Shown: positions 28,343 to 35,502 of the stretch, in pieces
Layout of the letters: each line of letters starts with the position of its first letter
Position numbering within the stretch: position 1 is the stretch's first letter
NCBI GenBank assembly: GCA_040752195.1
Contig: JBFMFC010000004.1
Location: 62,001 to 126,000, forward strand
Direction: 5' to 3'
Source: DSNY01 sp040752195
Lineage (GTDB): Bacteria; Pseudomonadota; Gammaproteobacteria; Burkholderiales; Burkholderiaceae_F
DNA: 64,000 nucleotides
Made by a program: the position numbers and the translations under genes
The notes under the pieces: generated by a model
What the model saw: the letters and a program-made list of their open reading frames with translations, nothing else
The model's database searches: none
Told to the model about the DNA's origin: nothing

Positions 28343-30031
28343 TCAGAACACCGGATTCTCCCGATACGTTCCCCAGATGCCCTTGAGCTTCTCGACGATG
28401 TCGCCCATCGTCGCGCCGTTTCTCACCAGCTCGATCGTGATCGGCATGATGTTCTGCTTCTCGTCCTTCGCCACCTCGACCAGCTTGTCGAGCAGCCGCT
28501 CGATCAGCGCGTTGTCGCGCTCGGCGCGCACGCGCCGGGTACGGGCGATCTGGCGGTCGGCCGTGGTCTGGTCGTACGGGTGAATGTCGATGTCGACGTG
28601 CTGCTCCTGTTCGACGTAGCGGTTGACGCCGATCACCGGCTTGTCGCCCGACTGCTTGCGCAGCGCCGTTTCGTAGGCGAAATCGGCGATGTGCTTCTGG
28701 AACCAGCCCTGCTCGATCAGCCTGATCGTGCCGCCGCGCTCGTCGATCTCCCGCAGGACGTCGAAGATGCGGCGCTCGTACTCGGTCGTCAGCGACTCGA
28801 CGAAGTAGCTGCCGCCGAGCGGATCGACGACGTTCGTCACGTTCGACTCCTCGGCGATGATCTGCTGCGTGCGCAGCGCCATTTTCATCGCGTCCTCGGT
28901 CGGGATCGCGAAGGCTTCGTCGTAGCCGTTCGTGTGCAGCGACTGCGCGCCGCCGAGCACGGCCGACAGCGCCTGCAGCGTCGTGCGCACGATGTTGATC
29001 TGGTACTGCGGCTTGGTCAGCGTCGCTGCGGCCGTCTGGCAGTGGAAGCGCAGCCGCATGCTGTCCGGATTCTTCGCGCCGAAGCGCTCTTTCATGATCT
29101 TCGCGTAGCAGCGGCGCAGCGCGCGGAACTTGGCGATTTCCTCGAAGAAGTCGCCCTGCGACACGAAGAAGAACGCCAGCCGGGGCGCGAACTCGTCGAC
29201 CTGCATGCCGGTCTTCAGGACCTCTTCGACGTAGACGATCAGGTTCGCGAGCGTGAACGCCGCTTCGTGCAGCGGCGACGCGCCCGCCTCCGAGATGTGG
29301 TAGCCGGACAGGTTGATCGGGTTGTAGCGCTTCAGGTTGCGCGCCGAGTACGTGATGATGTCGCGAACGATCCGCACCGACGGCGCGATCGGGTAGATGT
29401 ACTCCTTCTGCGCCATGTACTCCTTCAGGATGTCGGCCTGTACGGTGCCGGACAGCTTGTTGAGGTCGTAGCCGCGCTTCTGGGCGAGCGCGACGTACAT
29501 CGCGAGCAGGATCCAAGCGGTCGGGTTGATCGTCATCGACACCGAGATCTTCTCCAGGTCGATGCCGTCGAACAGCGCCTCCATGTCCGCCAGCGTGTCG
29601 ATCGCCACGCCTTCGCGGCCGACCTCGCCGTCGCTCATCGGATGGTCGGAGTCGTAGCCCATCAGCGTGGGCATGTCGAAGTCGGTCGAAATGCCGGTCT
29701 GACCCTGCGCGATCAGGTACTTGAAGCGCTTGTTGGTGTCCTCGCCGGTGCCGAAGCCGGCGATCTGCCGCATCGTCCAGGTGCGGCCGCGATACATCGT
29801 CGGGTACGGCCCGCGCGTGAACGGATAGCGGCCGGGCAGGCCGATGTCCTCGAGCGGCGTGTCGGCGAGGTCCGCCGCCGTGTAGACGCGTTTGACCGGG
29901 ATGTCGCCGTTCGTGAAGAACTGTTCGCGGCGCTCGGGCTGGCGGGCGAGGAAAGCGGCGACTTCGCGCCCTTCCCAGTCGCGGACCTCGCGCTGCAGCT
30001 TCTCGAGCGTGGCCGGGTCAAGCGGGTTCAT
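28343..30031 (-). CDS. hcmA: 2-hydroxyisobutyryl-CoA mutase large subunit
   Basis: Substrate-binding TIM-barrel subunit of a B12-dependent acyl-CoA mutase that interconverts 2-hydroxyisobutyryl-CoA and 3-hydroxybutyryl-CoA. It is 562 residues, the length I recall for HcmA of Aquincola tertiaricarbonis, and colinear with it as I remember it. Specificity residues are I90 (TWTMRQIAGFG; Tyr in methylmalonyl-CoA mutase, Phe in isobutyryl-CoA mutase), D117 (GISTDFDMP) and Q208 (MAQKEYIYP; Arg in methylmalonyl-CoA mutase). H245 in SGYHISEAG is the conserved active-site histidine. The B12 subunit is encoded separately. It overlaps the GTPase gene by 14 nt. Confidence 0.92.
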   Translation of the reverse strand: MNPLDPATLEKLQREVRDWEGREVAAFLARQPERREQFFTNGDIPVKRVYTAADLADTPLEDIGLPGRYPFTRGPYPTMYRGRTWTMRQIAGFGTGEDTNKRFKYLIAQGQTGISTDFDMPTLMGYDSDHPMSDGEVGREGVAIDTLADMEALFDGIDLEKISVSMTINPTAWILLAMYVALAQKRGYDLNKLSGTVQADILKEYMAQKEYIYPIAPSVRIVRDIITYSARNLKRYNPINLSGYHISEAGASPLHEAAFTLANLIVYVEEVLKTGMQVDEFAPRLAFFFVSQGDFFEEIAKFRALRRCYAKIMKERFGAKNPDSMRLRFHCQTAAATLTKPQYQINIVRTTLQALSAVLGGAQSLHTNGYDEAFAIPTEDAMKMALRTQQIIAEESNVTNVVDPLGGSYFVESLTTEYERRIFDVLREIDERGGTIRLIEQGWFQKHIADFAYETALRKQSGDKPVIGVNRYVEQEQHVDIDIHPYDQTTADRQIARTRRVRAERDNALIERLLDKLVEVAKDEKQNIMPITIELVRNGATMGDIVEKLKGIWGTYRENPVF

Positions 30032-31004
30032 GCGGGTACTCCTTGCGGATCGAGGTCGCCACGAGTTCGCGGGCGAGTGAATACGGGTCGCCTTCGCGGC
30101 GGGCCAGCCGTTGCGCGAACGCGGCTTCCGCCGGGGCCGCAGCGCGCTCGAACGACTCGAGCAGAAGCGTCTGCGCGGTCTTGTGCAGGCGGAACTCGGC
30201 GATCCGCCGGCGGCGCGCGCGCCCGAGTTCGCTGTCGCGCGAGGCGGCGCGGTGCGCGTCGATCGCGGCGAGCAGCTCGTCGAAGCCCTCGCCGCTGACG
30301 CTGCTCGTGCCGACGACGGGGACGTGCCACTCGGCGCGCGCCGCCGCTGCGGCGCCCAGCGCGAGCATGTTCTTCAGGTCCGTCAGGGTGCGCTGGGCGT
30401 CGCTGCGGTCGCACTTGGACACGACGTGAATGTCGGCGATCTCGAGCACGCCGGCCTTGATGGCCTGGATCTCGTCGCCGAGCCCCGGCGCGGAGACGAC
30501 GACGGTGGTGTCCGAGGCGCGCGCGATCTCGACCTCGTCCTGGCCGACGCCGACCGTCTCGATGATGATGGTGCGGTAGCCGGCGACGTCGAGGATGTCG
30601 CAGGCGTCCAGCGCGGCGCGTGCCATGCCGCCGGTGGCGCCGCGCGTGGCCATGCTGCGGATGTAAATGCCGGGATCGGACGCCACGTCGCTCATGCGGA
30701 TGCGGTCGCCCAGGATCGCACCGCCCGAGTACGGGCTCGACGGATCGACGGCGACGATGCCGACGCGCTCGCCGCGTTCGCGCAGCAGCCGCGCGAGGCG
30801 CGCGACGAGCGTCGACTTTCCGCTGCCGGGAACGCCGGTGATGCCGATGACGTGCGCGGCACCGGCACGGTGGTAGATCGCCGCCAGTGCCGCACGCGCC
30901 TCGGTCACGCCGGCTTCGGCGCGCGAGATCATCCGGCCGATTGCGCGCGGATCGCCGGCGGCGATCTGCTCGAGCAGCGCGGTCGAAGCGACGTACGCGC
31001 TCAT
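30018..31004 (-). CDS. meaB: MeaB/ArgK-type GTPase, mutase chaperone
   Basis: G3E-family GTPase that guards B12 loading and reactivation of acyl-CoA mutases. The 328-residue product has Walker A GVPGSGKST, VDPSSPYSGGAILGDRIRM, the switch region IETVGVGQDEVEIA and the guanine motif SKCD in place of NKxD. The ATG overlaps the stop of the ligase gene by 4 nt, and its end overlaps the mutase start by 14 nt. It is thus tightly coupled in ligase-GTPase-mutase order, which fits a dedicated chaperone for this mutase. Confidence 0.95.
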   Translation of the reverse strand: MSAYVASTALLEQIAAGDPRAIGRMISRAEAGVTEARAALAAIYHRAGAAHVIGITGVPGSGKSTLVARLARLLRERGERVGIVAVDPSSPYSGGAILGDRIRMSDVASDPGIYIRSMATRGATGGMARAALDACDILDVAGYRTIIIETVGVGQDEVEIARASDTTVVVSAPGLGDEIQAIKAGVLEIADIHVVSKCDRSDAQRTLTDLKNMLALGAAAAARAEWHVPVVGTSSVSGEGFDELLAAIDAHRAASRDSELGRARRRRIAEFRLHKTAQTLLLESFERAAAPAEAAFAQRLARREGDPYSLARELVATSIRKEYPHEPA

Positions 31005-32437
31005 CCGCGCGTGGCTCCGCCGAGTTGCGCGTGCATCGCGCGGAAGACCTCGCGGTCGTCGACCACGCGGCGCGCCTTGAAGTCGGTGCGCGGCAGCGTG
31101 CCCGGCGCGACGATCTCGACGCGTGCGCGCACGCCGAGGACCGTCTGCAGCTTGTGCGCGACCTCGCTGCGGAACCGTTCGAGCGCCGCCGCGCCGCTGC
31201 GATGCAGAACGTCGGACGGCTCCACGCGCAGCAGCAGCTCGTCCATCGCCGTCTCGCGCGTGATCACGATCCGGTGCTCGCCGCCGTAGTCGGGAAGCTG
31301 GTTCAGTGCCGCGTCGATCTCGCTCGGGTAGATGTTCTCGCCGCGTATCGTGAACATGTCGTCGATGCGGCCGAAGATGCCCTGCGGCAGCCGCGGGTAG
31401 GTGCGCCCGCACGGATTCGGATCGTCGACCCACTGCGTGAGGTCGCCCGACAGCAACCGGATCATCGGCTGGCTCGTGCGCTCCAGGTGCGTGTACACGG
31501 GCGTGCCGCGCTGGCCGTAGGGCACGCGCCGCATCGTCTCCGGATCGCAAACCTCCGTGTAGACGACGTCCTGCCAGCACAGCATGCCCGGGGTTTCGGC
31601 GCTGCCCGCGACGTTCATCCACGGCGACATCTCCGCCATCGAACCGCAGTCGATCACCTGCGCGCCGTACAGCGCCTCGATGCGGTCCTTGACGCCGGGC
31701 ACGGACGCGCCGGGCTCGCCGGAGAAGAACATGATCTTGAGGCCGAAGTCGTGCGGATCGAGCTTTTCTGCACGCGCGACCTCGGCAAGGTGGATCGCGT
31801 AGCTCGGCGTGCCGTAGAACGCCTTCGGCTTCATCAGGTGCAGCCACTGCGCCAGCCGCGCGCTCATGCCCGGCGCGCCGGCACCGAAAGGAAATGCCTT
31901 CGCCCCCAGCCGCTCCGCGCCGGCGAGCGCGCCCCAGCTGCCCATGTACAGGCTGAATACCGCGGCGATGCAGATCAGGTCGCCGGGCCGCATCCCCATC
32001 GCCCACATGATCCGCGCGTGCGCATTGGCGATCGCGCGCCAGTCGCCGCGGCCGATCGCAAACGCCGTCGGCCGCCCGGTCGTGCCGCTGGTGCCGTGCA
32101 CATGGAAGACCTCGGACTCGGGAACGCACAGGTAGTCGCCGAAAGGGGGGTGCGCGGCCTGTGCTTCGCGCAAGTCGCGCTTGCGGATCACCGGGACCTT
32201 GTCCTCGAAGTCCTCCAGCGTTCGAAGCTGGTCGGGGTGAAAGCCCGCCTCGTCCCATTTGCGACGGTAAAACGGCGCGTGTTCGTAGGCGTAGCGGCAC
32301 ACGAGCTTCAGCCGTTCGAGGATCGCGCGCTCGCGCTCGGCGGCCGGCATCGTTTCGCGCCGGGGGAACCAGTAGCGGCTGTCCGCCGGCGGCAGGTAGC
32401 GTTCGTCGTAGGCGGGCGGGTAGGACCAGGCTTCCAT
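31001..32437 (-). CDS. hcl: Acyl-CoA ligase, PaaK-like (probable 2-hydroxyisobutyryl-CoA ligase)
   Basis: Adenylate-forming ligase of 478 residues, related to phenylacetate-CoA ligase. It has VHGTSGTTGRPTAFA for ATP binding, FGLKIMFFSGEPG, and IDDMFTIRGENIYPSEI in the C-terminal hinge. Phenylacetate genes are absent, and it lies between the B12-binding subunit (7 bp upstream) and the mutase GTPase (4-nt overlap). The likely substrate is therefore 2-hydroxyisobutyrate or a close 2-hydroxy-2-alkyl acid. The substrate comes from context, the chemistry from the family. Confidence 0.85.
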   Translation of the reverse strand: MEAWSYPPAYDERYLPPADSRYWFPRRETMPAAERERAILERLKLVCRYAYEHAPFYRRKWDEAGFHPDQLRTLEDFEDKVPVIRKRDLREAQAAHPPFGDYLCVPESEVFHVHGTSGTTGRPTAFAIGRGDWRAIANAHARIMWAMGMRPGDLICIAAVFSLYMGSWGALAGAERLGAKAFPFGAGAPGMSARLAQWLHLMKPKAFYGTPSYAIHLAEVARAEKLDPHDFGLKIMFFSGEPGASVPGVKDRIEALYGAQVIDCGSMAEMSPWMNVAGSAETPGMLCWQDVVYTEVCDPETMRRVPYGQRGTPVYTHLERTSQPMIRLLSGDLTQWVDDPNPCGRTYPRLPQGIFGRIDDMFTIRGENIYPSEIDAALNQLPDYGGEHRIVITRETAMDELLLRVEPSDVLHRSGAAALERFRSEVAHKLQTVLGVRARVEIVAPGTLPRTDFKARRVVDDREVFRAMHAQLGGATRG

Positions 32438-32444
32438 CGTCGCC

Positions 32445-32852
32445 TCAGCGCGGGCCGCGTTCGGCGACGAGCCGGCGCAGCGTTTCGACGATCGCCTGCG
32501 GCGGCGTGTCTTGCAACATCACCTCGCGCACTCCCATCTGCCTGAGCGCGGCGACATCCTCGTCGGGCATCACGCCGCCGGCCACGACGATGATGTCGTC
32601 GGCCTTGCGTTCGGCGAGGAGTCTGAAGATCTTGGGAAACACCGTGAGCTGCACGCCCGACAGCAGGCTTACACCGAGGACATCGACGTCCTCCTGGATC
32701 GCGGTGGTGACGACCTCGTCGGGCGTGCGGTGCAGGCCCGAGTAGATGACGTCCATGCCGGCGTCGCGCAGCGCCCGTGCGACGACCTTGACGCCGCGGT
32801 CGTGGCCGTCGAGCCCCACCTTGGCGAGCAGTACGCGGATCGGTGTCTCCAT
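32445..32852 (-). CDS. hcmB: 2-hydroxyisobutyryl-CoA mutase small, cobalamin-binding subunit
   Basis: B12-binding Rossmann subunit of 135 residues. The base-off signature DxHxxG is LDGHDRG (D15, H17, G20), followed by VLGVSLLSG and VVAGGVMPDED, the other cobalamin contacts. I chose METPIRVLLAKVGLDGHDRG as the N-terminus because it matches the length of HcmB-type subunits. ATGs at 32864 and 32918 are alternatives, and no start has a strong Shine-Dalgarno. First gene of the minus-strand operon, divergent from the GntR gene. Confidence 0.92.
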   Translation of the reverse strand: METPIRVLLAKVGLDGHDRGVKVVARALRDAGMDVIYSGLHRTPDEVVTTAIQEDVDVLGVSLLSGVQLTVFPKIFRLLAERKADDIIVVAGGVMPDEDVAALRQMGVREVMLQDTPPQAIVETLRRLVAERGPR

Positions 32853-32860
32853 GGTTGTTC

Positions 32861-32886
32861 GCATTCCGTATTCCGTATACGATGCG
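32861..32886. promoter_or_regulatory. Candidate GntR operator in divergent hcmB/GntR region
   Basis: The 100-bp divergent region holds a perfect 8-bp palindrome CGTATACG at 32874-32881 with ATTCCGT repeated just beside it (ATTCCGTATTCCGTATAC). GTATAC-cored palindromes are common operators for FCD-type GntR regulators. It lies 22 bp from the hcmB ATG and 72 bp from the regulator ATG, a position suited to control of both. Confidence 0.5.
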
Positions 32887-32952
32887 TGGAGTCTGAACGC
32901 CGGGGGCCGGCCTGTCAATCGGTTCGGCCGGTGGGCGTCGACCGGAGGACCG

Positions 32953-33633
32953 ATGCAATCGCTAGCGCCGCAGAAGACGCTTGTCGAGCAGGCCTATCGC
33001 ACGATCCTCGATGCGATCTGCGACGGCACGCTCAAGGCAGGCGAACGCCTGACACAGGACGAGATCGCCGCCCGGCTGAACGTTTCGCGCCAGCCGGTGA
33101 TGGGCGCGCTCGCGCTGCTGAAGAACCAGGGCTTCCTGCAGGACGCGGGACGGCGCGGGCTGGCGGTCGCGCCGATCGATGCGGCACGCTTCGAGGCGAT
33201 CTATCAACTTCGCTCGGCCGTCGAACCGCTGGCGGTCCGGCTGGCGACCGCACGAATGAATGCAGCCGATGCCGCGCGCGGGCGCGATCTGGTCGCGCAG
33301 GGCAAGCGGCTCGCCGCAGCGGGCGATGCCAGGGCGATCCTGCAGGCCGACGTCGACTTCCACGCCTGGATCTACGCGCTGTCGGGCAATCCGCTGATCG
33401 CCGAGACGATGCAGTTGAACTGGCAGCACCTGCGGCGCGCGATGAGCGAAGTGTTGCGGCAGCCGGCGATGTCCAAGCCGGTGTGGGAAGAGCACGGGCG
33501 AATCGTCGAGGCGATGGCTGCCGGCGACGCGGATCGCGCCGCGCAATTGATGTACGACCACATCGTCGTGGCGTATCGGCGTGTCCGGCCGAATCTGTCG
33601 AGCGCGGATGCCGCGGCGCGCGCCGCGGCGTAG
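32953..33633 (+). CDS. GntR family transcriptional regulator (FadR/FCD subfamily)
   Basis: 226-residue regulator. The N-terminal winged helix includes RLTQDEIAARLNVSRQPVMGALALL (about residues 36-60). The C-terminal all-helical FCD domain has a metal/ligand pattern D-x3-H (VDFHAWIYALSGN), H (WQHLRRAM) and H (YDHIVVAYRR). The ATG at 32953 is preceded by GGAGG at 4 nt. It is divergent from the mutase operon and presumably controls it. The ligand is probably an intermediate of that pathway. Confidence 0.92.
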   Translation: MQSLAPQKTLVEQAYRTILDAICDGTLKAGERLTQDEIAARLNVSRQPVMGALALLKNQGFLQDAGRRGLAVAPIDAARFEAIYQLRSAVEPLAVRLATARMNAADAARGRDLVAQGKRLAAAGDARAILQADVDFHAWIYALSGNPLIAETMQLNWQHLRRAMSEVLRQPAMSKPVWEEHGRIVEAMAAGDADRAAQLMYDHIVVAYRRVRPNLSSADAAARAAA

Positions 33634-33642
33634 GCGCGCGCC

Positions 33643-33648
33643 TAGAAT
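33643..33648 (+). promoter_or_regulatory. -10-like hexamer TAGAAT before the DUF455 gene
   Basis: CCTAGAATCCGCGC lies 10 bp after the GntR stop and 30 bp before the proposed TTG start at 33678. It is in the same TAGAAT-C-CGC context seen elsewhere in this window. Confidence 0.4.
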
Positions 33649-33677
33649 CCGCGCAATCTCCTCACGCAACGACCCAG

Positions 33678-34478
33678 TTGAACCGCGAACTGCGCGGCGG
33701 CGCGCTCGAAGCGCTGCTCGTCGTCGATCCGGCCGCAAAGCTCGCGGCCGTCGAGTCGCTCGCCCGCGTCGCGCCGCAGCCCGATGCGTCGCTCGACTTG
33801 ACCGAGCCGCCCGGCGTTCCGGGTCGTCCGGACCGGCCCGAACTGGTCGCCCCGGGAGCGGTCGCGCCGCGCGGCATCGGGACAACCGCGGGCCGTGCCG
33901 CGCTTCTGCACGCGCTGGCGCACATCGAATTCAACGCGATCAATCTGGCGCTCGATGCGATCTGGCGCTTCGCCGCGATGCCGCGCGCGTACTACCTCGA
34001 CTGGCTGCGCGTCGCGGCCGAAGAGGCGCTGCACTTCCGGTTGCTCACGGAACGGCTCGCCACCCTGGGCTGGGCGTACGGCGACTTCCGCGCGCATGAT
34101 GGGCTGTGGGAAATGGCTCGCAAGACGGCGGGCGATGTCCTCGCGCGGATGGCGCTGGTGCCCCGTACCCTGGAGGCGCGCGGGCTCGACGCGTCGCCGC
34201 AGGTGCGCGCGAAGTTCGCCGCGGCGGGCGACGCACGCTCGGCCGCGATCATCGACATCATCCTGCGCGACGAGATCGGCCACGTCGCGATCGGCAATCG
34301 CTGGTTCGCCTGGCTTTGCGCGGAGCGCGGCCTGACGGTCGGAGCGACCTACCAGCGGCTATGCCGGGAATACGCGGCGCCCAGTCTGCGCGGTCCGCTG
34401 AACCTGGCGGCGCGCAGGGCGGCCGGATTCGGCGAAGAAGAACTCGCCGCCATGGCCGGAATCCGGCCGAAGTCCTAA
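33678..34478 (+). CDS. DUF455 family ferritin-like protein
   Basis: 266-residue helical protein of the DUF455 group, distantly like the di-iron tRNA hydroxylase MiaE. Iron-ligand-like Glu and His residues sit in the helices: LLHALAHIEFNAINLALD, AAEEALHFRLL and RDEIGHVAIGNRWF. The family's function is not established. No ATG is available, and TTG at 33678 gives the usual start region (LNRELRGGALEALL). The frame is open far upstream but reads through the GntR gene there, so that part is not coding. Confidence 0.85.
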   Translation: MNRELRGGALEALLVVDPAAKLAAVESLARVAPQPDASLDLTEPPGVPGRPDRPELVAPGAVAPRGIGTTAGRAALLHALAHIEFNAINLALDAIWRFAAMPRAYYLDWLRVAAEEALHFRLLTERLATLGWAYGDFRAHDGLWEMARKTAGDVLARMALVPRTLEARGLDASPQVRAKFAAAGDARSAAIIDIILRDEIGHVAIGNRWFAWLCAERGLTVGATYQRLCREYAAPSLRGPLNLAARRAAGFGEEELAAMAGIRPKS

Positions 34479-34544
34479 CGCGCCTTTGGTATCCGCCTTC
34501 ATTCGCCAGCGTGCATCATCCGGAGCGTGCGCTGGGAGGTCGGT

Positions 34545-34928
34545 ATGCCGGGCTTGACGGGTGCGGTGCGCGATCGGCTGCGGACGATGCTGAACATCCG
34601 CAAGCGGCGGTCGCTGCCTCGCAGGGGCCCGAAACCCGGCGTCGGCGCCAAGATCTTCAAGGACGACGTGCGCCTGACCGTTCAGGCCGGCATGAGCCAC
34701 GAGCTGTGGCGCTGGCTGCAGGAACAGGGCTGGCGCGAGATCATGTTCCGGCCCGATCGTCGCCACTACCGCGACGTGCCGGCCGAGTGGGTCACGCGCC
34801 TGATCGACTGCGCCGCCGAAGAGCGCGCCGGCGTTCTCGATGCTGCGGTCGCGCACGCGGTCAACCGCGCCGGGCAGCGATCGGGCGCTGCCGACGCGTC
34901 GCTTCCGTCCACTTCGCAGCCGGACTAG
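34545..34928 (+). CDS. Unknown small protein, tandem paralogue 1
   Basis: 127-residue basic protein I cannot assign. After a basic N-terminus (IRKRRSLPRRGPKPG) comes a core of about 60 residues: LTVQAGMSHELWRWLQEQGW, then REIMFRPDRRHYRDVP and VTRLIDC. The same core recurs in the next gene. GGGAGG 5 nt before ATG 34545 fixes the start over the GTG at 34527. There is no signal peptide or membrane segment. Trp-rich helices suggest a compact soluble or nucleic-acid-binding fold, but this is a guess. Confidence 0.7.
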   Translation: MPGLTGAVRDRLRTMLNIRKRRSLPRRGPKPGVGAKIFKDDVRLTVQAGMSHELWRWLQEQGWREIMFRPDRRHYRDVPAEWVTRLIDCAAEERAGVLDAAVAHAVNRAGQRSGAADASLPSTSQPD

Positions 34929-34990
34929 GCGAGCCGCTCGCGGCGGCATCGCGCAGACTGCGCGTCATCCGTTCGTTGTCATCGAAGAGT

Positions 34991-35013
34991 GATCCCGGTT
35001 TGCGGGATCGTTT
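34991..35013 (+). terminator. Weak intrinsic terminator between paralogues
   Basis: GATCCCG-gtttg-CGGGATC, a perfect 7-bp stem, followed by GTTT. The T-run is short, so termination may be partial. It lies 62 bp after the first paralogue and 51 bp before the second. Confidence 0.45.
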
Positions 35014-35030
35014 CCCTGCGATGTGCTGGG

Positions 35031-35036
35031 TAGATT
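35031..35036 (+). promoter_or_regulatory. -10-like hexamer TAGATT before second paralogue
   Basis: GGGTAGATTGCAC lies 28 bp before the ATG at 35064, downstream of the hairpin, so the second paralogue may have its own promoter. No strong -35 is seen. Confidence 0.35.
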
Positions 35037-35063
35037 GCACTCCTGAGTCAACGAGGAGAGCGA

Positions 35064-35441
35064 ATGAACTGGGCCCAGCTTCTGACACGTCCCGTCGCCG
35101 GATTTCTTTCGGGGCGCAAGCAGGAGGTCCGTCGGCGCCATGCGCGCAAGCCGCAGATCGGCGCGACGATCTGCTGCGCCAACCTTCGCATGACCGTTCA
35201 GGCCGGCCTGAGCCGAGAGCTCTGGGTCTGGCTCGTCGGACAGGGTTGGCGCGAGATCATGCCGAACGAAAATCGATACAGGTTCCGTGCGCTGCCCTCG
35301 AACATCGTGACGCAGCTTTTCGACGCGACGCCTGATCGCTGGGAGCCGCTGCTCGCGGCGGCGATCAGACAGGCCGTGCAGGATACGAACCCGCCGACCG
35401 CGCCAGCCCGCGTCGCCGAAGCGGTGGCGTTGCGCGACTGA
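35064..35441 (+). CDS. Unknown small protein, tandem paralogue 2
   Basis: 125-residue protein, clearly a paralogue of the gene before it: LRMTVQAGLSRELWVWLVGQ, GWREIM, then YRFRALPSNIVTQLFDA and AAAIRQAV align in order. The N-terminus differs (MNWAQLLTRPVAGFLSGRKQ) but is also basic. A strong Shine-Dalgarno (GAGGAGAG) precedes ATG 35064 by 5 nt. A CC pair at about residues 35-36 (ATICCAN) is unique to this copy. Function is unknown. Confidence 0.72.
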   Translation: MNWAQLLTRPVAGFLSGRKQEVRRRHARKPQIGATICCANLRMTVQAGLSRELWVWLVGQGWREIMPNENRYRFRALPSNIVTQLFDATPDRWEPLLAAAIRQAVQDTNPPTAPARVAEAVALRD

Positions 35442-35471
35442 CCCCGACGCGGCCCCTGCGTCACAATCCAG

Positions 35472-35496
35472 CCCGCCCGCGATTCGCGGGCGGGAG
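35472..35496 (+). promoter_or_regulatory. 10-bp perfect hairpin overlapping the RBS of the MaoC gene
   Basis: CCCGCCCGCG-att-CGCGGGCGGG (35472-35494) is a perfect stem with a 3-nt loop. The likely Shine-Dalgarno GGGAG (35492-35496), 6 nt before ATG 35503, starts inside the right arm. The stem would therefore mask part of the ribosome binding site. With no T-run after it, it is not a standard terminator. Confidence 0.55.
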
Positions 35497-35502
35497 CGTT
35501 TC

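Noticed and set aside
28343..30031. Methylmalonyl-CoA or isobutyryl-CoA mutase
   Set aside because: Position 90 is Ile, not Tyr or Phe; position 117 is Asp; and the Arg that binds the methylmalonyl carboxylate is Gln208.
31001..32437. Phenylacetate-CoA ligase of the phenylacetate pathway
   Set aside because: The PaaK-like sequence is real, but no paa genes are near, and the gene is embedded between B12-mutase genes with 4-nt and 7-nt junctions.
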